A stretch of DNA of 49,653 nucleotides from JALZEG01 sp046263255 (GCA_046263255.1 JBHELD010000028.1:1-49653), one strand, 5' to 3'; shown: positions 39,078 to 48,756, numbered from the stretch's first letter. The notes: a model not told the origin generated them from the sequence alone. Translations and numbers: made by a program.

Positions 39078-41894
39078 GTGTCGATGTTCGAGAGCTTCAT
39101 GGCCGTCCCTCTCCATTTCACGGTCGAGTTCCTCGGTTTCCTGATGACCGCGGGCGCGGCCGCCCTCGTGCTCTCGCGGCCGGCTTTGATCCCGGGCGAG
39201 TCGTTCAACCGAGTGACCGCCGCGCTGGGTTTCGCGGTCCTCGCCGCGGCACAGGTCGCGCACGGCGGCGCATTCGCGGTGGGCGATATCGACGGCACGA
39301 CCGACGGCGCGGAGTTCCTCGTAGCCGCGCGGGGCCTCGGGTACGCGCTGGTCCTGATCGCCGTCGTCGGCGGCCTGCGCGCGGCTCCCTCGGTGGGAGC
39401 CGCGTTCGCGCTGCGCGAGCCGCTGCTGCTCGTCCCCGCGGGAGCCGCGGCGCTGCTCGCGATCATGTCTCTTGCCTCGGCGCGGACACACGCTGCGATG
39501 CGGCGGCTCGCCGGGGCCTCGCTGCTCGCCGCCGCCGCCGAGGCGTTGACGGCGTCGGTTCCGGCCGAGGTCTACGGGACCGGAAGCGTCGAGACGCTCT
39601 CCTTCGTCGCGCACGGTTTGCGGGCGGGCGGCTATCTGCTGCTGGGCGCGTGGCTCTGGACCGGCATCCGGTCGAGCATTCGCATCCGCTTCGTCGCGTC
39701 GTTCGTCGCGCTCCTCGTGTCGGTCGTCCTCGCGCTGGCCACCGCTCTCACGGGGGTCATCTCGTCGAACGTGGAGCGAAACGAGCTCGAGCGCGTGCGG
39801 GAGCAGGCCGCCGGCACCGCCAGGAGCGTCATGGGCGAGGAGACCAAGGACGTGCTCCGCGTGGCGGAGTCGCTTGGGAGCGCGAAGGATCTTCCCCAGC
39901 GGATGGCCTCGCTGCCCTCGCTGAACGGGACCGCGGCGACGCTGCTGAGCACGCAGCCGACGATCGACTTCGTCTACCTCACGTCGAGCGCCAACGCAGT
40001 GGGCCTTGCCGGCGAGGGACCCTCGTACCACCGGGGGGCGTCGCCCCGGTTCCGGGAGCCTCCGCTCAAGGTGGCCGACGCGACGAAGATCCTGGGGACC
40101 GACCTGTTCGCCGACACGCGGCTGGGCGATCTGGTCGCGGGGCTGGAGCGGATCGAGGACGAAGAGCTGCGCGACCCGATCGTGATCCTGGGGATCCAGA
40201 AGGTCTTCCTCGACGGCCGCGAGATCGGTGTCGTGATCGCCGGCAGATGGGTGGACGGCCTGACGATGGAGGCGATCACGGCCCGAGTGAGGCCGACGCG
40301 GGCCTCGCTCGTGGTCGACGAACGCACGGTCACGTCGGAGCTCCCGGTGAGGCTCCCGAAGCAGAGGCTCGTGTCGGGCGCCGCCGCGGAAGAGGTCGAG
40401 ATCACGGGACGTCCGTCCTCGATGCAGCAGACGCTCGGCGGTCGCTCCTTCTACAGCGGGATAGGGCCGCTGAAGCGCGGCAACGGCGAGGTCATCGGAC
40501 AGATCGTGCTGTCGTCGCCGGCCGAGATCGTGTCCCAGACGCGCCAGGGCGTGACGAGGATCCTGTTCGTCGTCGCGATGGCGGTCGGAGCCGTCGCCAT
40601 CCTCCTCGCGTGGTTCTCCGGCCGCCGCATCACGCGCCCGATCCAGCAGCTCACCGCCACCGCCGCGCGGGTGCGGGAGGGAGACCTCACCGCGAAGGCC
40701 GTCGTGGGGGGTGAGGACGAGGTCGGCCAGCTCGGGGAGACGTTCAACGAGATGACGACTTCGCTGGTCCGCATGACGGACGACCTGCGCGAGGCCGCGC
40801 GGGAGGAGTCGCGGCTCCGCACCCGTATCGAGACGATCATGCAGTCGATGGCCGACGGCCTCGTCGCGGTCGACGCGAACCTCGAGGTGCTCGCGTTCAA
40901 CCGCGAGGCGGAAGCCCTTACCGGCATCTCCGCGGACGACGCGATCGGGCAGCCGGTCGAGAGCGTCCTGCGCGTCACCGAGGCGCAGGGGGAGCGCGTG
41001 CGGCTCCCGATCTTCGACCTCGCCGCGGGCTCGGTGGGCGCGGTGATGCTGAAGCGGAAGGCGGGGGAGCCCGTGCCGGTCGCCGTCACGAGCGCCGTCC
41101 TGCGCACCGACGACGGCGAGGTCGCGGGCGCCGTCGCGGTGCTGCGCGACATGACCCGCGAGCGCGAGGTCGAGCGGATGAAGTCGGAGTTCCTCTCGAA
41201 CATCTCGCACGAGCTGCGCACGCCGCTCACCCCGATCAAGGGCTATGCGGAGATCCTCAGCCGCAAGGAGGTGCCGGCCGAGAAGAGCAAGCAGTTCGTG
41301 AAGGGCATCCTCGACTCGACGGCGCGGCTCGAGCGGATCGTCGAGCTGCTCGTCGACTTCTCTGCCATGGAGGCCGGGCGTCTGGCCCCGCGTTCGACGC
41401 CGATAGACCTGGGGGCCCTCGTCCGGAAGCTGGCCGACGACTGGGAGCAGAAGACGCCGCGGCACAACGTCGTCGCCGACGTGAAGGCGAGGCTCCCGAA
41501 GGTCGTCGGGGACGAGCGGCTCATCCGGCGGTCGATCGAGGAGGTCCTGGACAACGCGGTGAAGTTCTCCCCGCACGGCGGGACGATCCGACTCGAGGCG
41601 AAGGGCGCCTCCCGCGGGGCGAACGGCCGGGGCCGGCAGGTCGAGGTCCGGGTGAGCGACGAGGGCATCGGGATAACCCCCGACGACCTTTCGAAGGTGT
41701 TCTCGGACTTCCACCAGCTCGACGGCTCCGAGACCAGGGCCTACGGGGGCCTCGGGCTCGGCCTCGCGTTCGTCCAGAGGATCATCGAGGCGCACCAGGG
41801 CGAGATAACCGTCGAGAGCGAGCCCGATCAGGGGACGACGTTCACGATCAGGATCCCGGCGGCGGCGGCTCCGGGCAAGGGCGCCGAGAACTAG
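39078..41894 (+). CDS. Membrane sensor histidine kinase with HAMP and PAS domains
   Basis: A 938-residue two-component kinase. Several N-terminal helices (about residues 1-215) include a 7-helix-like block. An extracellular sensor region resembling a Cache fold (about 230-495) is followed by another helix. Then come a HAMP domain (about 510-570), a PAS domain (about 585-690), and the HisKA segment SEFLSNISHELRTPL with the phospho-accepting histidine near residue 710. The ATPase boxes EVLDNAVKFSPHGG, DEGIGI and GGLGLGLAF complete it. An ATG at 39084 is an alternative start. It is followed by a FecR-domain lipoprotein and a response regulator. Confidence 0.9.
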   Translation: MSMFESFMAVPLHFTVEFLGFLMTAGAAALVLSRPALIPGESFNRVTAALGFAVLAAAQVAHGGAFAVGDIDGTTDGAEFLVAARGLGYALVLIAVVGGLRAAPSVGAAFALREPLLLVPAGAAALLAIMSLASARTHAAMRRLAGASLLAAAAEALTASVPAEVYGTGSVETLSFVAHGLRAGGYLLLGAWLWTGIRSSIRIRFVASFVALLVSVVLALATALTGVISSNVERNELERVREQAAGTARSVMGEETKDVLRVAESLGSAKDLPQRMASLPSLNGTAATLLSTQPTIDFVYLTSSANAVGLAGEGPSYHRGASPRFREPPLKVADATKILGTDLFADTRLGDLVAGLERIEDEELRDPIVILGIQKVFLDGREIGVVIAGRWVDGLTMEAITARVRPTRASLVVDERTVTSELPVRLPKQRLVSGAAAEEVEITGRPSSMQQTLGGRSFYSGIGPLKRGNGEVIGQIVLSSPAEIVSQTRQGVTRILFVVAMAVGAVAILLAWFSGRRITRPIQQLTATAARVREGDLTAKAVVGGEDEVGQLGETFNEMTTSLVRMTDDLREAAREESRLRTRIETIMQSMADGLVAVDANLEVLAFNREAEALTGISADDAIGQPVESVLRVTEAQGERVRLPIFDLAAGSVGAVMLKRKAGEPVPVAVTSAVLRTDDGEVAGAVAVLRDMTREREVERMKSEFLSNISHELRTPLTPIKGYAEILSRKEVPAEKSKQFVKGILDSTARLERIVELLVDFSAMEAGRLAPRSTPIDLGALVRKLADDWEQKTPRHNVVADVKARLPKVVGDERLIRRSIEEVLDNAVKFSPHGGTIRLEAKGASRGANGRGRQVEVRVSDEGIGITPDDLSKVFSDFHQLDGSETRAYGGLGLGLAFVQRIIEAHQGEITVESEPDQGTTFTIRIPAAAAPGKGAEN

Positions 41895-41944
41895 TCCGAA
41901 CGGGCTATTCAAAAGACCGTCGATCCTGCGGGAAACTATGGCGT

Positions 41945-43225
41945 ATGGGAACAAAGACCTCCCTGATCTCCCGCGCCGCCGCCACCCGCTCGTCCAAGGT
42001 GGCGGTGGGACTAGTGCTTGCTCTCTTCGCGGGGACGGCCTGCTGGCCGTTCTCCGACGATTCCGAGCTGGCCGAGATGACGGTCCAGCGCCGCGAGGGG
42101 CGCGTCCTGATCCTGCGCGGCAGCGAGACGATCGAGGTCGAGGACGAGACGTCGCTGAAGCCGCGCGACGTCGTGCAGACGCAGAGCACCGGCGAGGCCC
42201 TCGTGCGGCTGGAGGGCGACCGTCTCCTGACGCTCGCCTCCGACTCGAAGATCAGGATCAAGGACGCGAGCACGGTCGAGAGCCAGAGCGGAAGCATCCT
42301 GGCCGACGCCGGCGACGCGCTGGAGGTCCGCTTCAGCTCGTTTACGGCGAGCTCGTCGAGCGGCACGATCCGGATCGACCGCGGCGTCTCCGCCACGCGC
42401 GTCGCTTCGTACCGCGGCGCGGTCACCGTCGGCGCTCCGGGCGAAGAGCGCCTGCAGGTCCGCACGCTCTTCGAGGCCGTTCCCTCCGCGAACGCAGTCC
42501 CGTCGGCTCCGACGCCCTACGACATCGACTCGAGCGATCCCTGGGACCGGCGGTACCTCGAGGACGTGGTCGAGCTCCAGGAGGAGCTCGACCAGCTCAC
42601 GGGCGGGCTGCAGGCCCAGATCGGCGACCAGCGTCCCGGCCTCGGCTACTTCGGCACGCTCGCGGGGGGCCAGGACGTCGGCTTCCTCCGCCCGTACCTC
42701 AAGCGCTCGCCGGTCAACCTCCTGGTCGGGTTCACGATCGCGTCCCACGATCGCGGCGCGTCGCTCGCGGAGTCCTTCCGCGAGGCGTTCTCTCTGTACG
42801 ACCGGGGCGCCGAGTGGGCCGTCGCCGCGGCGATCATGGACGTGAAGCTGAACGCGGTGGTCGCGGACCTCGAGGACATCGCCGCGGTGGCGGTCGCGTC
42901 CAGCGCCCAGGGCGCGTCGTTCACGCTGGCGGCCGCGGCGTTGAGCGAGGCGGGCGAGATACCGCCGCCGCCGGGCGAAGAGCCTCCTCCGGGAGCGACG
43001 CTGCCTCCGCCCACCGACGGTGGCGGCGGGACCCAGCCGCCGAAGCCGACCGACCAGCCGCAGCCGAGCGAGTGCCCGAACTACGCTCAGTGCACGATCA
43101 ACGAAGCCGTCAGCGGCGTGTCTCCGAGCAGCTCGCCGACTCCGGAACCGACCAATCCGCCCGACGACCCTCCGGACGACGGAGACCCCATCGACATCTT
43201 CGGGAGCGCGCCCAAACTAGACTAG
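41945..43225 (+). CDS. FecR-domain lipoprotein
   Basis: A 426-residue exported lipoprotein with lipobox LFAGTAC around residue 33. A FecR-like beta domain follows (about 60-165: RRGVRL-like segment RREGRVLILRG, DVVQTQSTGEALVRLEGD, SKIRIKDAST). A helical region of about 150 residues and a Pro-rich tail follow. FecR domains act as sensors or regulators at the envelope. The position between a sensor kinase and a response regulator suggests it tunes that system. No anti-sigma or sigma factor gene is adjacent. The ATG is weakly supported. Confidence 0.85.
   Translation: MGTKTSLISRAAATRSSKVAVGLVLALFAGTACWPFSDDSELAEMTVQRREGRVLILRGSETIEVEDETSLKPRDVVQTQSTGEALVRLEGDRLLTLASDSKIRIKDASTVESQSGSILADAGDALEVRFSSFTASSSSGTIRIDRGVSATRVASYRGAVTVGAPGEERLQVRTLFEAVPSANAVPSAPTPYDIDSSDPWDRRYLEDVVELQEELDQLTGGLQAQIGDQRPGLGYFGTLAGGQDVGFLRPYLKRSPVNLLVGFTIASHDRGASLAESFREAFSLYDRGAEWAVAAAIMDVKLNAVVADLEDIAAVAVASSAQGASFTLAAAALSEAGEIPPPPGEEPPPGATLPPPTDGGGGTQPPKPTDQPQPSECPNYAQCTINEAVSGVSPSSSPTPEPTNPPDDPPDDGDPIDIFGSAPKLD
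43218..43223 (+). promoter_or_regulatory. Candidate -10 box for a leaderless response-regulator transcript
   Basis: TAGACT overlaps the last codons and stop of the FecR-domain gene and ends seven bases before the GTG at 43231. Confidence 0.45.
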
Positions 43226-43230
43226 GGGCG

Positions 43231-43602
43231 GTGACCCGGCCTCTCGTCCTCGTCGCCGAGGACGACTTCAACGTGCGTCTGACGCTCGAGATCGTCCTCG
43301 AGGACGAGGGCTTCGACACGCTGCTCGCCGCCGACGGCGAGGAGGCGCTCGCCGCGGCTCGCAGGGCGGTCCCCGACGTGATCCTGCTCGACCAGATCAT
43401 GCCCAAGCTCGACGGCAAGCAGGTCTTCCACGCGCTGCGGGCGGACGAGACGACGAAGGACATCCCCGTGTTCGTGCTCAGCGGGATGGAGCGCGGGCTC
43501 GCGGCCGAATGGCCGGGCGCGGAGTTCGTCGGCAAGCCGTTCAGCCCGGAGGAGCTGGTGCGACGGATCCGCAGCGTCCTCCCGGCCGATAGGTCCGTCT
43601 GA
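43231..43602 (+). CDS. Single-domain response regulator
   Basis: A 123-residue CheY-like receiver with no output domain. Conserved residues are complete: Asp11 and Asp12 in VAEDD, phosphorylation site Asp54 in VILLDQIMP, Ser in FVLSG, and Lys in FVGKPFSPEEL. It should be phosphorylated by the kinase encoded upstream and then act on a protein partner. Its own -10 box predicts a leaderless mRNA starting at the GTG, so it may be made at a different level from the kinase. Probable partners are the neighbouring envelope proteins. Confidence 0.92.
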   Translation: MTRPLVLVAEDDFNVRLTLEIVLEDEGFDTLLAADGEEALAAARRAVPDVILLDQIMPKLDGKQVFHALRADETTKDIPVFVLSGMERGLAAEWPGAEFVGKPFSPEELVRRIRSVLPADRSV

Positions 43603-43607
43603 GCGTT

Positions 43608-43613
43608 TACGCT
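43608..43613 (+). promoter_or_regulatory. Candidate -10 box for a leaderless UPF0182 transcript
   Basis: TACGCT ends six bases before the ATG at 43620, within the 17-base gap after the response-regulator gene. Confidence 0.45.
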
Positions 43614-43619
43614 CCCGCC

Positions 43620-46424
43620 ATGGCCTCCCCGGCGCGCCGTCAGAGGCGGCGCCTCATCCTCATCGGCGCGGTCGTGGCGTTCCTGCTCGCAGCCTCGTCG
43701 CTCGCCCGCTTCTACACCGACGTGCTCTGGTTCCAGGAGGTCGGGTTCGAGGCGGTCCTGTGGAAGAGCATCGGCACGCAGGTCCTCGTGGGCGTCGGCG
43801 TCGCCGTCCTGGTGGCGGCCGTCGCGTGGGCCAACCTCGTCATCGCCGCGCGCGCCGCGCCGGCGTACGGCTCGTTCGTCTTCGGCGGCCGGCAGGGCTT
43901 CGATCCGCTGCAGCGGTACCGCGACGCGCTGACGCCCTATCTCACATGGCTCCGCCCGGCCCTCGCGCTCGCGATCGGGATCCTCGCCGGCATCGGCGCG
44001 AGCGCGGCGTGGAGGACCGTCCTGCTGTGGATCAACCGGGTGCCGTTCGGCCAGGAGGATCCGCAGTTCGGCAAGGACATCGCCTTCTACGTGTTCGACC
44101 TCCCGCTCTTCCGCGCGGCGCTGGACCTTGCGTGGTTCGCGCTGATCGCGGCATTGCTCGCGACGCTCGCCGCACACGCCTTCCACGGATCGTTCCGGCC
44201 CCAGCTCGGTCTCGGCGGGGTTACTCCGGGCGCGCTCGCGCACGTCTCGGTCCTGTTGGGGCTCATGGCCCTCGTGAAGGCGGCGCAGTACTGGCTGGGG
44301 ACGTACGCGCTCAACTTCTCGGAGCGAGGCGTGGTGACCGGGGCGAGCTACACGGACGTGAACGCGCACCTGTACGCGCTCCGCCTGCTCGCGATCATCT
44401 CGGTCGTCTCCGCGATCCTGTTCATCGTCAACATCCGCGTGCGGCGGGTGTCGTTGCCGCTCGCGGCCGTCGGCATATGGGTGCTGACCTCGTTCCTTGC
44501 CGGGTTCGCCTGGCCGTCGCTCGTGCAACGCTTCTCGGTGGAGCCCCAGGAGCTGCAGCGCGAGCGGGAGTTCATCGCCCGCAACATCGCCGCGACCCGC
44601 GCCGGCTTCGGCCTGGAAGACGTGGACGAGCGGCCGTTCGAGGCGACGAGCGAGGTCTCTCCCGACGGTCTCGAGGGCGCCTCCAACATCCTCGCGAACG
44701 TCCGGTTGTGGGATCCCGACACGCTCGCCGACGCGTACGAGCAGCTGCAGGCCATCCGCCTCTACTACACGTTCCCGGACGTCGACATCGACCGGTACGA
44801 GATAGGCGGGGAGACCCGCCAGGTGCTGCTGTCGCCGAGGGAGCTCTCGCTCGACCAGCTCCCTCCCGGCTCGCGCGGCTGGCAGAACCAGCACCTGCAG
44901 TACACCCACGGCTACGGCGTGGTCGCGAGCCTCGCGAACTCGATCGGCCCCGGCGGGCAGCCCGACTTCCTCGTCAGCGACGTCCCCGGAACCGTGGAGG
45001 CGGGAGCCGAGGACCTGGCTCTCGACCAGCCGCGCATCTACTACGGCGAGGAGTTCGAGGCGAGCGAGTACTCGATCGTGAACTCCGGTCAGGCCGAGGT
45101 GGACTATCCGGACGAGGACGGGCTCGAGCGGTTCAACTACGACGGCGAGGGCGGGATCGAGCTCGCGAGCATCCTGCGGAGGCTCGCGTTCGCCGTGCGC
45201 GAGAGCGACCCCAACATCGTGCTGTCCGACCTGATCGAGACCGACTCGAGGATCCTCTTCTATCGCAACGTGCGCGACCGGGTGATGCGCGCGGCTCCCT
45301 TCCTGTCGTTCGACTCGGACCCCTACGCCGCGAGCGTCGACGGCAGGTTCGTGTGGATCATGGACGGCTACACGTCGACGCCCTGGTATCCGTACTCGCA
45401 GCGGTTCGCAGCCGACGAGGCGGTGGTGAACGACGAGGAGGCCGGCGTCCTGCGCGGTGACGTGAGCTACGTGCGCAACAGCGTGAAGGTCGCGATCGAC
45501 GCCTACGACGGGTCGATGAAGTTCTACGTCATCGACGAGTCGGACCCACTGATCCAGGCGTGGCGCAAGGCGTTCCCGAGCCTCTTCACCGACGAGGAGC
45601 CGTCACCCGACCTGCTCGCGCACTTCCGTTACCCCGAGGACATGTTCAATCTCCAGTCCGAGGTCTACCGGACGTACCACATGGATTCGCCCGGCGACTT
45701 CTTCGCGAAGGAGGACGCGTGGGACCTCCCGGCGACGCCCGCGACGTACCTCCTCACCCAGCTTCCGGGCGAGATCGACGAGGAGTTCGTGCTCACGCGC
45801 CCCGCGACCCCGCGCGGGAAGAAGAATATGGTGTCGCTGCTCGTCGGGCGGTCGGACCCGGAGGCGTACGGGGAGCTCGTGACGCTCGCGTTCCCGGCAC
45901 AGAACCCGCCGAACGGCCCCGAGCAGGTCGCGAGCCTCATCAGCCAGGACGAGGAGGTGTCGCAGACGGAGACGCTCCTCGGTCAGGAGGGCTCCGACAC
46001 GACCTTCGGGTCGCTGATCGTCCTGCCGATCGAGGAGTCGATCCTCTACGTGCGCGCTCTGTTCGTGACGGCGGAGGGCCTCGGCATCCCGGAGCTCAAG
46101 AGGGTCGCGGTCGTGCTGGGCGACGACGTCGTGTTCGAAGAGACGTTCGACGAGGCGCTGGCGGAGCTGTTCGACCTGGAGGAGCCGGAGGAGCCGGAGG
46201 AGCCCGGGGGGCCGGAGGAGCCCGGCGGGCCGGAGGAGCCTCGCGGCCCCGACGCCTCCGAGCTGGCGAGGCTGGTCGAGCAGGCGGGGCGGGTCTACGA
46301 GCAGGCCCAGGAGGCGCTCGCGGAGGGGGACTTCGAGGAGTACGGCAGGCTGATCGAGCGCCTCGGCCGCCTCCTCGACAAGGCCGGTTTGCTTACCGAG
46401 CAGGCGGGGAAAAGGGCTCCCTAG
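43620..46424 (+). CDS. UPF0182 family membrane protein
   Basis: A 934-residue protein of the UPF0182 family, common in Actinomycetota. Seven or so helices lie in the first 300 residues, beginning RRLILIGAVVAFLLAASSLA. A large extracellular domain follows, with typical segments WDPDTLADAYEQLQAIR, YYGEEF and MDGYTSTPWYPYSQR. The C-terminal part (about 850-900) is an acidic low-complexity stretch of EEP/GGP repeats, then a helix. The function of the family is not established. It lies next to a two-component system and upstream of a secreted hydrolase. Confidence 0.92.
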   Translation: MASPARRQRRRLILIGAVVAFLLAASSLARFYTDVLWFQEVGFEAVLWKSIGTQVLVGVGVAVLVAAVAWANLVIAARAAPAYGSFVFGGRQGFDPLQRYRDALTPYLTWLRPALALAIGILAGIGASAAWRTVLLWINRVPFGQEDPQFGKDIAFYVFDLPLFRAALDLAWFALIAALLATLAAHAFHGSFRPQLGLGGVTPGALAHVSVLLGLMALVKAAQYWLGTYALNFSERGVVTGASYTDVNAHLYALRLLAIISVVSAILFIVNIRVRRVSLPLAAVGIWVLTSFLAGFAWPSLVQRFSVEPQELQREREFIARNIAATRAGFGLEDVDERPFEATSEVSPDGLEGASNILANVRLWDPDTLADAYEQLQAIRLYYTFPDVDIDRYEIGGETRQVLLSPRELSLDQLPPGSRGWQNQHLQYTHGYGVVASLANSIGPGGQPDFLVSDVPGTVEAGAEDLALDQPRIYYGEEFEASEYSIVNSGQAEVDYPDEDGLERFNYDGEGGIELASILRRLAFAVRESDPNIVLSDLIETDSRILFYRNVRDRVMRAAPFLSFDSDPYAASVDGRFVWIMDGYTSTPWYPYSQRFAADEAVVNDEEAGVLRGDVSYVRNSVKVAIDAYDGSMKFYVIDESDPLIQAWRKAFPSLFTDEEPSPDLLAHFRYPEDMFNLQSEVYRTYHMDSPGDFFAKEDAWDLPATPATYLLTQLPGEIDEEFVLTRPATPRGKKNMVSLLVGRSDPEAYGELVTLAFPAQNPPNGPEQVASLISQDEEVSQTETLLGQEGSDTTFGSLIVLPIEESILYVRALFVTAEGLGIPELKRVAVVLGDDVVFEETFDEALAELFDLEEPEEPEEPGGPEEPGGPEEPRGPDASELARLVEQAGRVYEQAQEALAEGDFEEYGRLIERLGRLLDKAGLLTEQAGKRAP
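46179..46252 (+). repeat. Low-complexity EEP/GGP repeat in the UPF0182 gene
   Basis: Repeated GAGGAGCCG-like and GGGCCGGAGGAG-like units encode a tract of Glu-Glu-Pro and Gly-Gly-Pro before the terminal helix. It is likely to vary in length between strains. Confidence 0.6.
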
Positions 46425-46464
46425 CAACCAAGCCGGGCAAAACGTCCCCATCTGGAGGGTCTCC

Positions 46465-48255
46465 ATGCGCGCGTTCGTGCTGCCGTCCCGCCGCCTCCTC
46501 GCCCTTGCCGTAGCCGCCGCGCTCGTCGGGGCGCTCGTGCCATGGGAGCCCGCCGCCGCATCGCCGACGCACTACGTCACGATGAGCGACGGAACCTCCA
46601 TCGCGGTCAACGTCCGCATGCCGAAGGGCTTCGAGAAGGGCCGCGCCTACCCGGCGATCTTCGAGATGTCGGGCTACGACGGAGGCTCCTCGGACGGCGA
46701 GGGTCCCGACGGGGGGGCCGGGAGCCGCGGTCTCACCGAGATGTTCGAGGAGGAGTACGTCACCGTGCACGCGTCGGTCCGGGGAACGGGCTGCTCCGGC
46801 GGCGAGTTCGACCTCTTCAGCTGGCGCTCCGCGCTCGACGGCCGCGAGGTGATCGAGTGGATCGCCGACCAGCCGTGGTCGAACGGGGACGTCGGCATCT
46901 ACGGCCATTCCTACGGCGGGCTCACCGGGTTCATGGTCGCCGCGACGCGGCCCCCGCACCTGCGCGCGCTGTCGGTGTCGGGGCTGATCGACGACCTGTA
47001 CCGCGGCATCGTCTACCTCGGCGGCGTGAGCAACTACGGCTTCCCGCTGCTGTGGACCGGCGGGGTGCGGCCGCTCTACGACGTCGGCGGGGGGACGTTC
47101 CCGGGGCTCGCGGCCGGCGACCGCCAGTGCGCGGCGAACGTCGCGACGCACAGCAGGACGGTGCTGAACGACCCGATCCTCCAGGGACTCTCCGACACCG
47201 ACAACACCTGGTTCCAGGTGCGTTCGCTGATCAACTACGTGGAGCGCATCGACGTCCCCATCCACATCACCGGCGCGTACCAGGACGAGCAGACCGGCCC
47301 GCGGGGGCCTTACCACCTCTTCGAGGAGGTGCGCGGCGTCCCCAAGCGGCTGGTGATCACGAACGGCGACCACGGGACGCAGACCTCGCCCCCGGAGGTC
47401 TACAGGGACCGCAAGGCCTGGCTCGACCACTGGGTGCGCCGCGTCGGTAGGAGCTATCCGCAGAGCTCCGTCACGACGCTGTTCGAGATGGTCGACGACA
47501 GGTCGAACGGGCGCAAGGAGTCGCGGACGTTCCCGCTCGACGACACGCGCTGGACCGACGTGTACTTCGGCAAGGGCGGCGAGCTGACGTGGAAGGGCCC
47601 CGGCGGCGAGCAGCCGGGCGACGCGTATCTGTCCGGTAGCCCGCGGCAGTCCTGGAGCTTCCAGGCGGGCGGCGCCACGGGCTCGCAGGTGACGACGCGG
47701 CACGGGCCGGACCAGCTCGAGTACCGGTCGGAGAAGCTGACGTCGCCGCTGGCGGTCGTCGGACCGATCACCGCCACGCTCTACATGTCGTCGACCGCGC
47801 CCGAGACGGAGATGTTCGTGCAGCTGATCGACGAGGCTCCCGACGGCAGCCGCTATTACCTGCAGCGCGGGATGCTGCGCGCGAGCCACCGCGCGATCGA
47901 CCCGCTGCTCAGCGACCGGACCGAGGGCGGCGCGATCTACCGGCCGCACCGCCCGCACACCAATCCGACTCCGATCGAGCCCGGGAAGGTCTACGAGTAC
48001 CTGGTCGAGGTCTTCCCGGTCGGCCACGTGTTCCGGCCCGGGCACAGGCTGGTCGTGCTCGTCCACACGCCGCCGGCGGTCGACAGCTACTACGCGTACG
48101 TGCCGAAGCGGGTCCCGGGGGTGAACACGCTGTACCACGACGCCGAGAGGCCGTCCCACGTGACGCTGCCGGTGGTGTCGCGGGCGGGGGTGAACCTCGG
48201 CCCGGAGCCGAAGTCGTGCTCGCTGCAGGAGGTGCGGTGCGTTCCGGGGGGCTAG
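46465..48255 (+). CDS. Secreted CocE/NonD-type serine hydrolase
   Basis: A 596-residue exported alpha/beta hydrolase related to cocaine esterase and X-Pro dipeptidyl-peptidases. A signal peptide (LLALAVAAALVGALVPWEPAAA) precedes the catalytic domain. The nucleophile Ser149 is in GIYGHSYGGL, and the conserved His-containing NGDHG segment is near 320. The C-terminal jelly-roll (about 380-590) is typical of CocE. It hydrolyses esters or peptide bonds outside the cell. The ATG follows a GGAGGG site. Its stop overlaps the next, convergent gene by four bases. Confidence 0.9.
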   Translation: MRAFVLPSRRLLALAVAAALVGALVPWEPAAASPTHYVTMSDGTSIAVNVRMPKGFEKGRAYPAIFEMSGYDGGSSDGEGPDGGAGSRGLTEMFEEEYVTVHASVRGTGCSGGEFDLFSWRSALDGREVIEWIADQPWSNGDVGIYGHSYGGLTGFMVAATRPPHLRALSVSGLIDDLYRGIVYLGGVSNYGFPLLWTGGVRPLYDVGGGTFPGLAAGDRQCAANVATHSRTVLNDPILQGLSDTDNTWFQVRSLINYVERIDVPIHITGAYQDEQTGPRGPYHLFEEVRGVPKRLVITNGDHGTQTSPPEVYRDRKAWLDHWVRRVGRSYPQSSVTTLFEMVDDRSNGRKESRTFPLDDTRWTDVYFGKGGELTWKGPGGEQPGDAYLSGSPRQSWSFQAGGATGSQVTTRHGPDQLEYRSEKLTSPLAVVGPITATLYMSSTAPETEMFVQLIDEAPDGSRYYLQRGMLRASHRAIDPLLSDRTEGGAIYRPHRPHTNPTPIEPGKVYEYLVEVFPVGHVFRPGHRLVVLVHTPPAVDSYYAYVPKRVPGVNTLYHDAERPSHVTLPVVSRAGVNLGPEPKSCSLQEVRCVPGG

Positions 48256-48725
48256 GGGTGGCTGCGCGCGCTTAGGACCTCGTCCGCCACGCGCCGAGCC
48301 GTCTCCGCGTCCGCGTTGCGGCAGACGACGTTGCGCTGCATCTCGCCGGATGTGTCGAAAGACATAGTCTCCTCGTAGCGCGCTCGGACGCCCCGTCGCG
48401 CGAGCTCGGCAACGACCGCGCGGCCCGACTTCGCGTCGAGATTCCCGAAGCCCATGTGGACGATCGCGTTACGCCAGCGCACGTGGTCGGCGACGAGCAG
48501 GCCCGTCCACGTCACGACGACGCCCGCGGGCAGCGCGAGGATCGGCGCCGTTCCCGAGACAAGCGACACGATCCCGCCGCCGAGGAGCCCGCAACCGACG
48601 AGCGCCGACCACCCCGCGGGGTTGAGCCGAACGGTCTTGAAACCGCCGGCGCTCCTCTCGTGGCGCCGCCGCAGCGGGTCGTGCCGCAGGGAGAGCTCGA
48701 CCGGAGCGCGGCCGGGGTCGGTCAT
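48252..48725 (-). CDS. Small two-helix membrane protein, unknown
   Basis: A 157-residue protein with two hydrophobic segments (ALVGCGLLGGGIVSLVSG and ILALPAGVVVTWTGLLVA), a basic region before them and a soluble C-terminal half of about 75 residues with NAIVHMGFGNLDAKSGR. The C-terminal part looks like a small alpha/beta domain that could pack on the membrane. No family is recognised. It converges on the hydrolase gene, overlapping by four bases, and diverges from the initiator tRNA, with which it shares a 31-base promoter region. Confidence 0.7.
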   Translation of the reverse strand: MTDPGRAPVELSLRHDPLRRRHERSAGGFKTVRLNPAGWSALVGCGLLGGGIVSLVSGTAPILALPAGVVVTWTGLLVADHVRWRNAIVHMGFGNLDAKSGRAVVAELARRGVRARYEETMSFDTSGEMQRNVVCRNADAETARRVADEVLSARSHP

Positions 48726-48745
48726 GGGGCGAGGTTACGTCTTGG

Positions 48746-48751
48746 TAGACT
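48746..48751 (+). promoter_or_regulatory. Candidate -10 box for the initiator tRNA
   Basis: TAGACT ends five bases before the tRNA. Transcription would then begin at or next to the mature 5' end, which would be unusual for a tRNA. No good -35 is visible. Confidence 0.4.
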
Positions 48752-48756
48752 GGCCG

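Noticed and set aside
38817..41954. 1045-codon minus-strand frame opposite the histidine kinase
   Set aside because: Low-complexity Arg/Asp-rich translation with no domains; the plus-strand kinase has all expected motifs.
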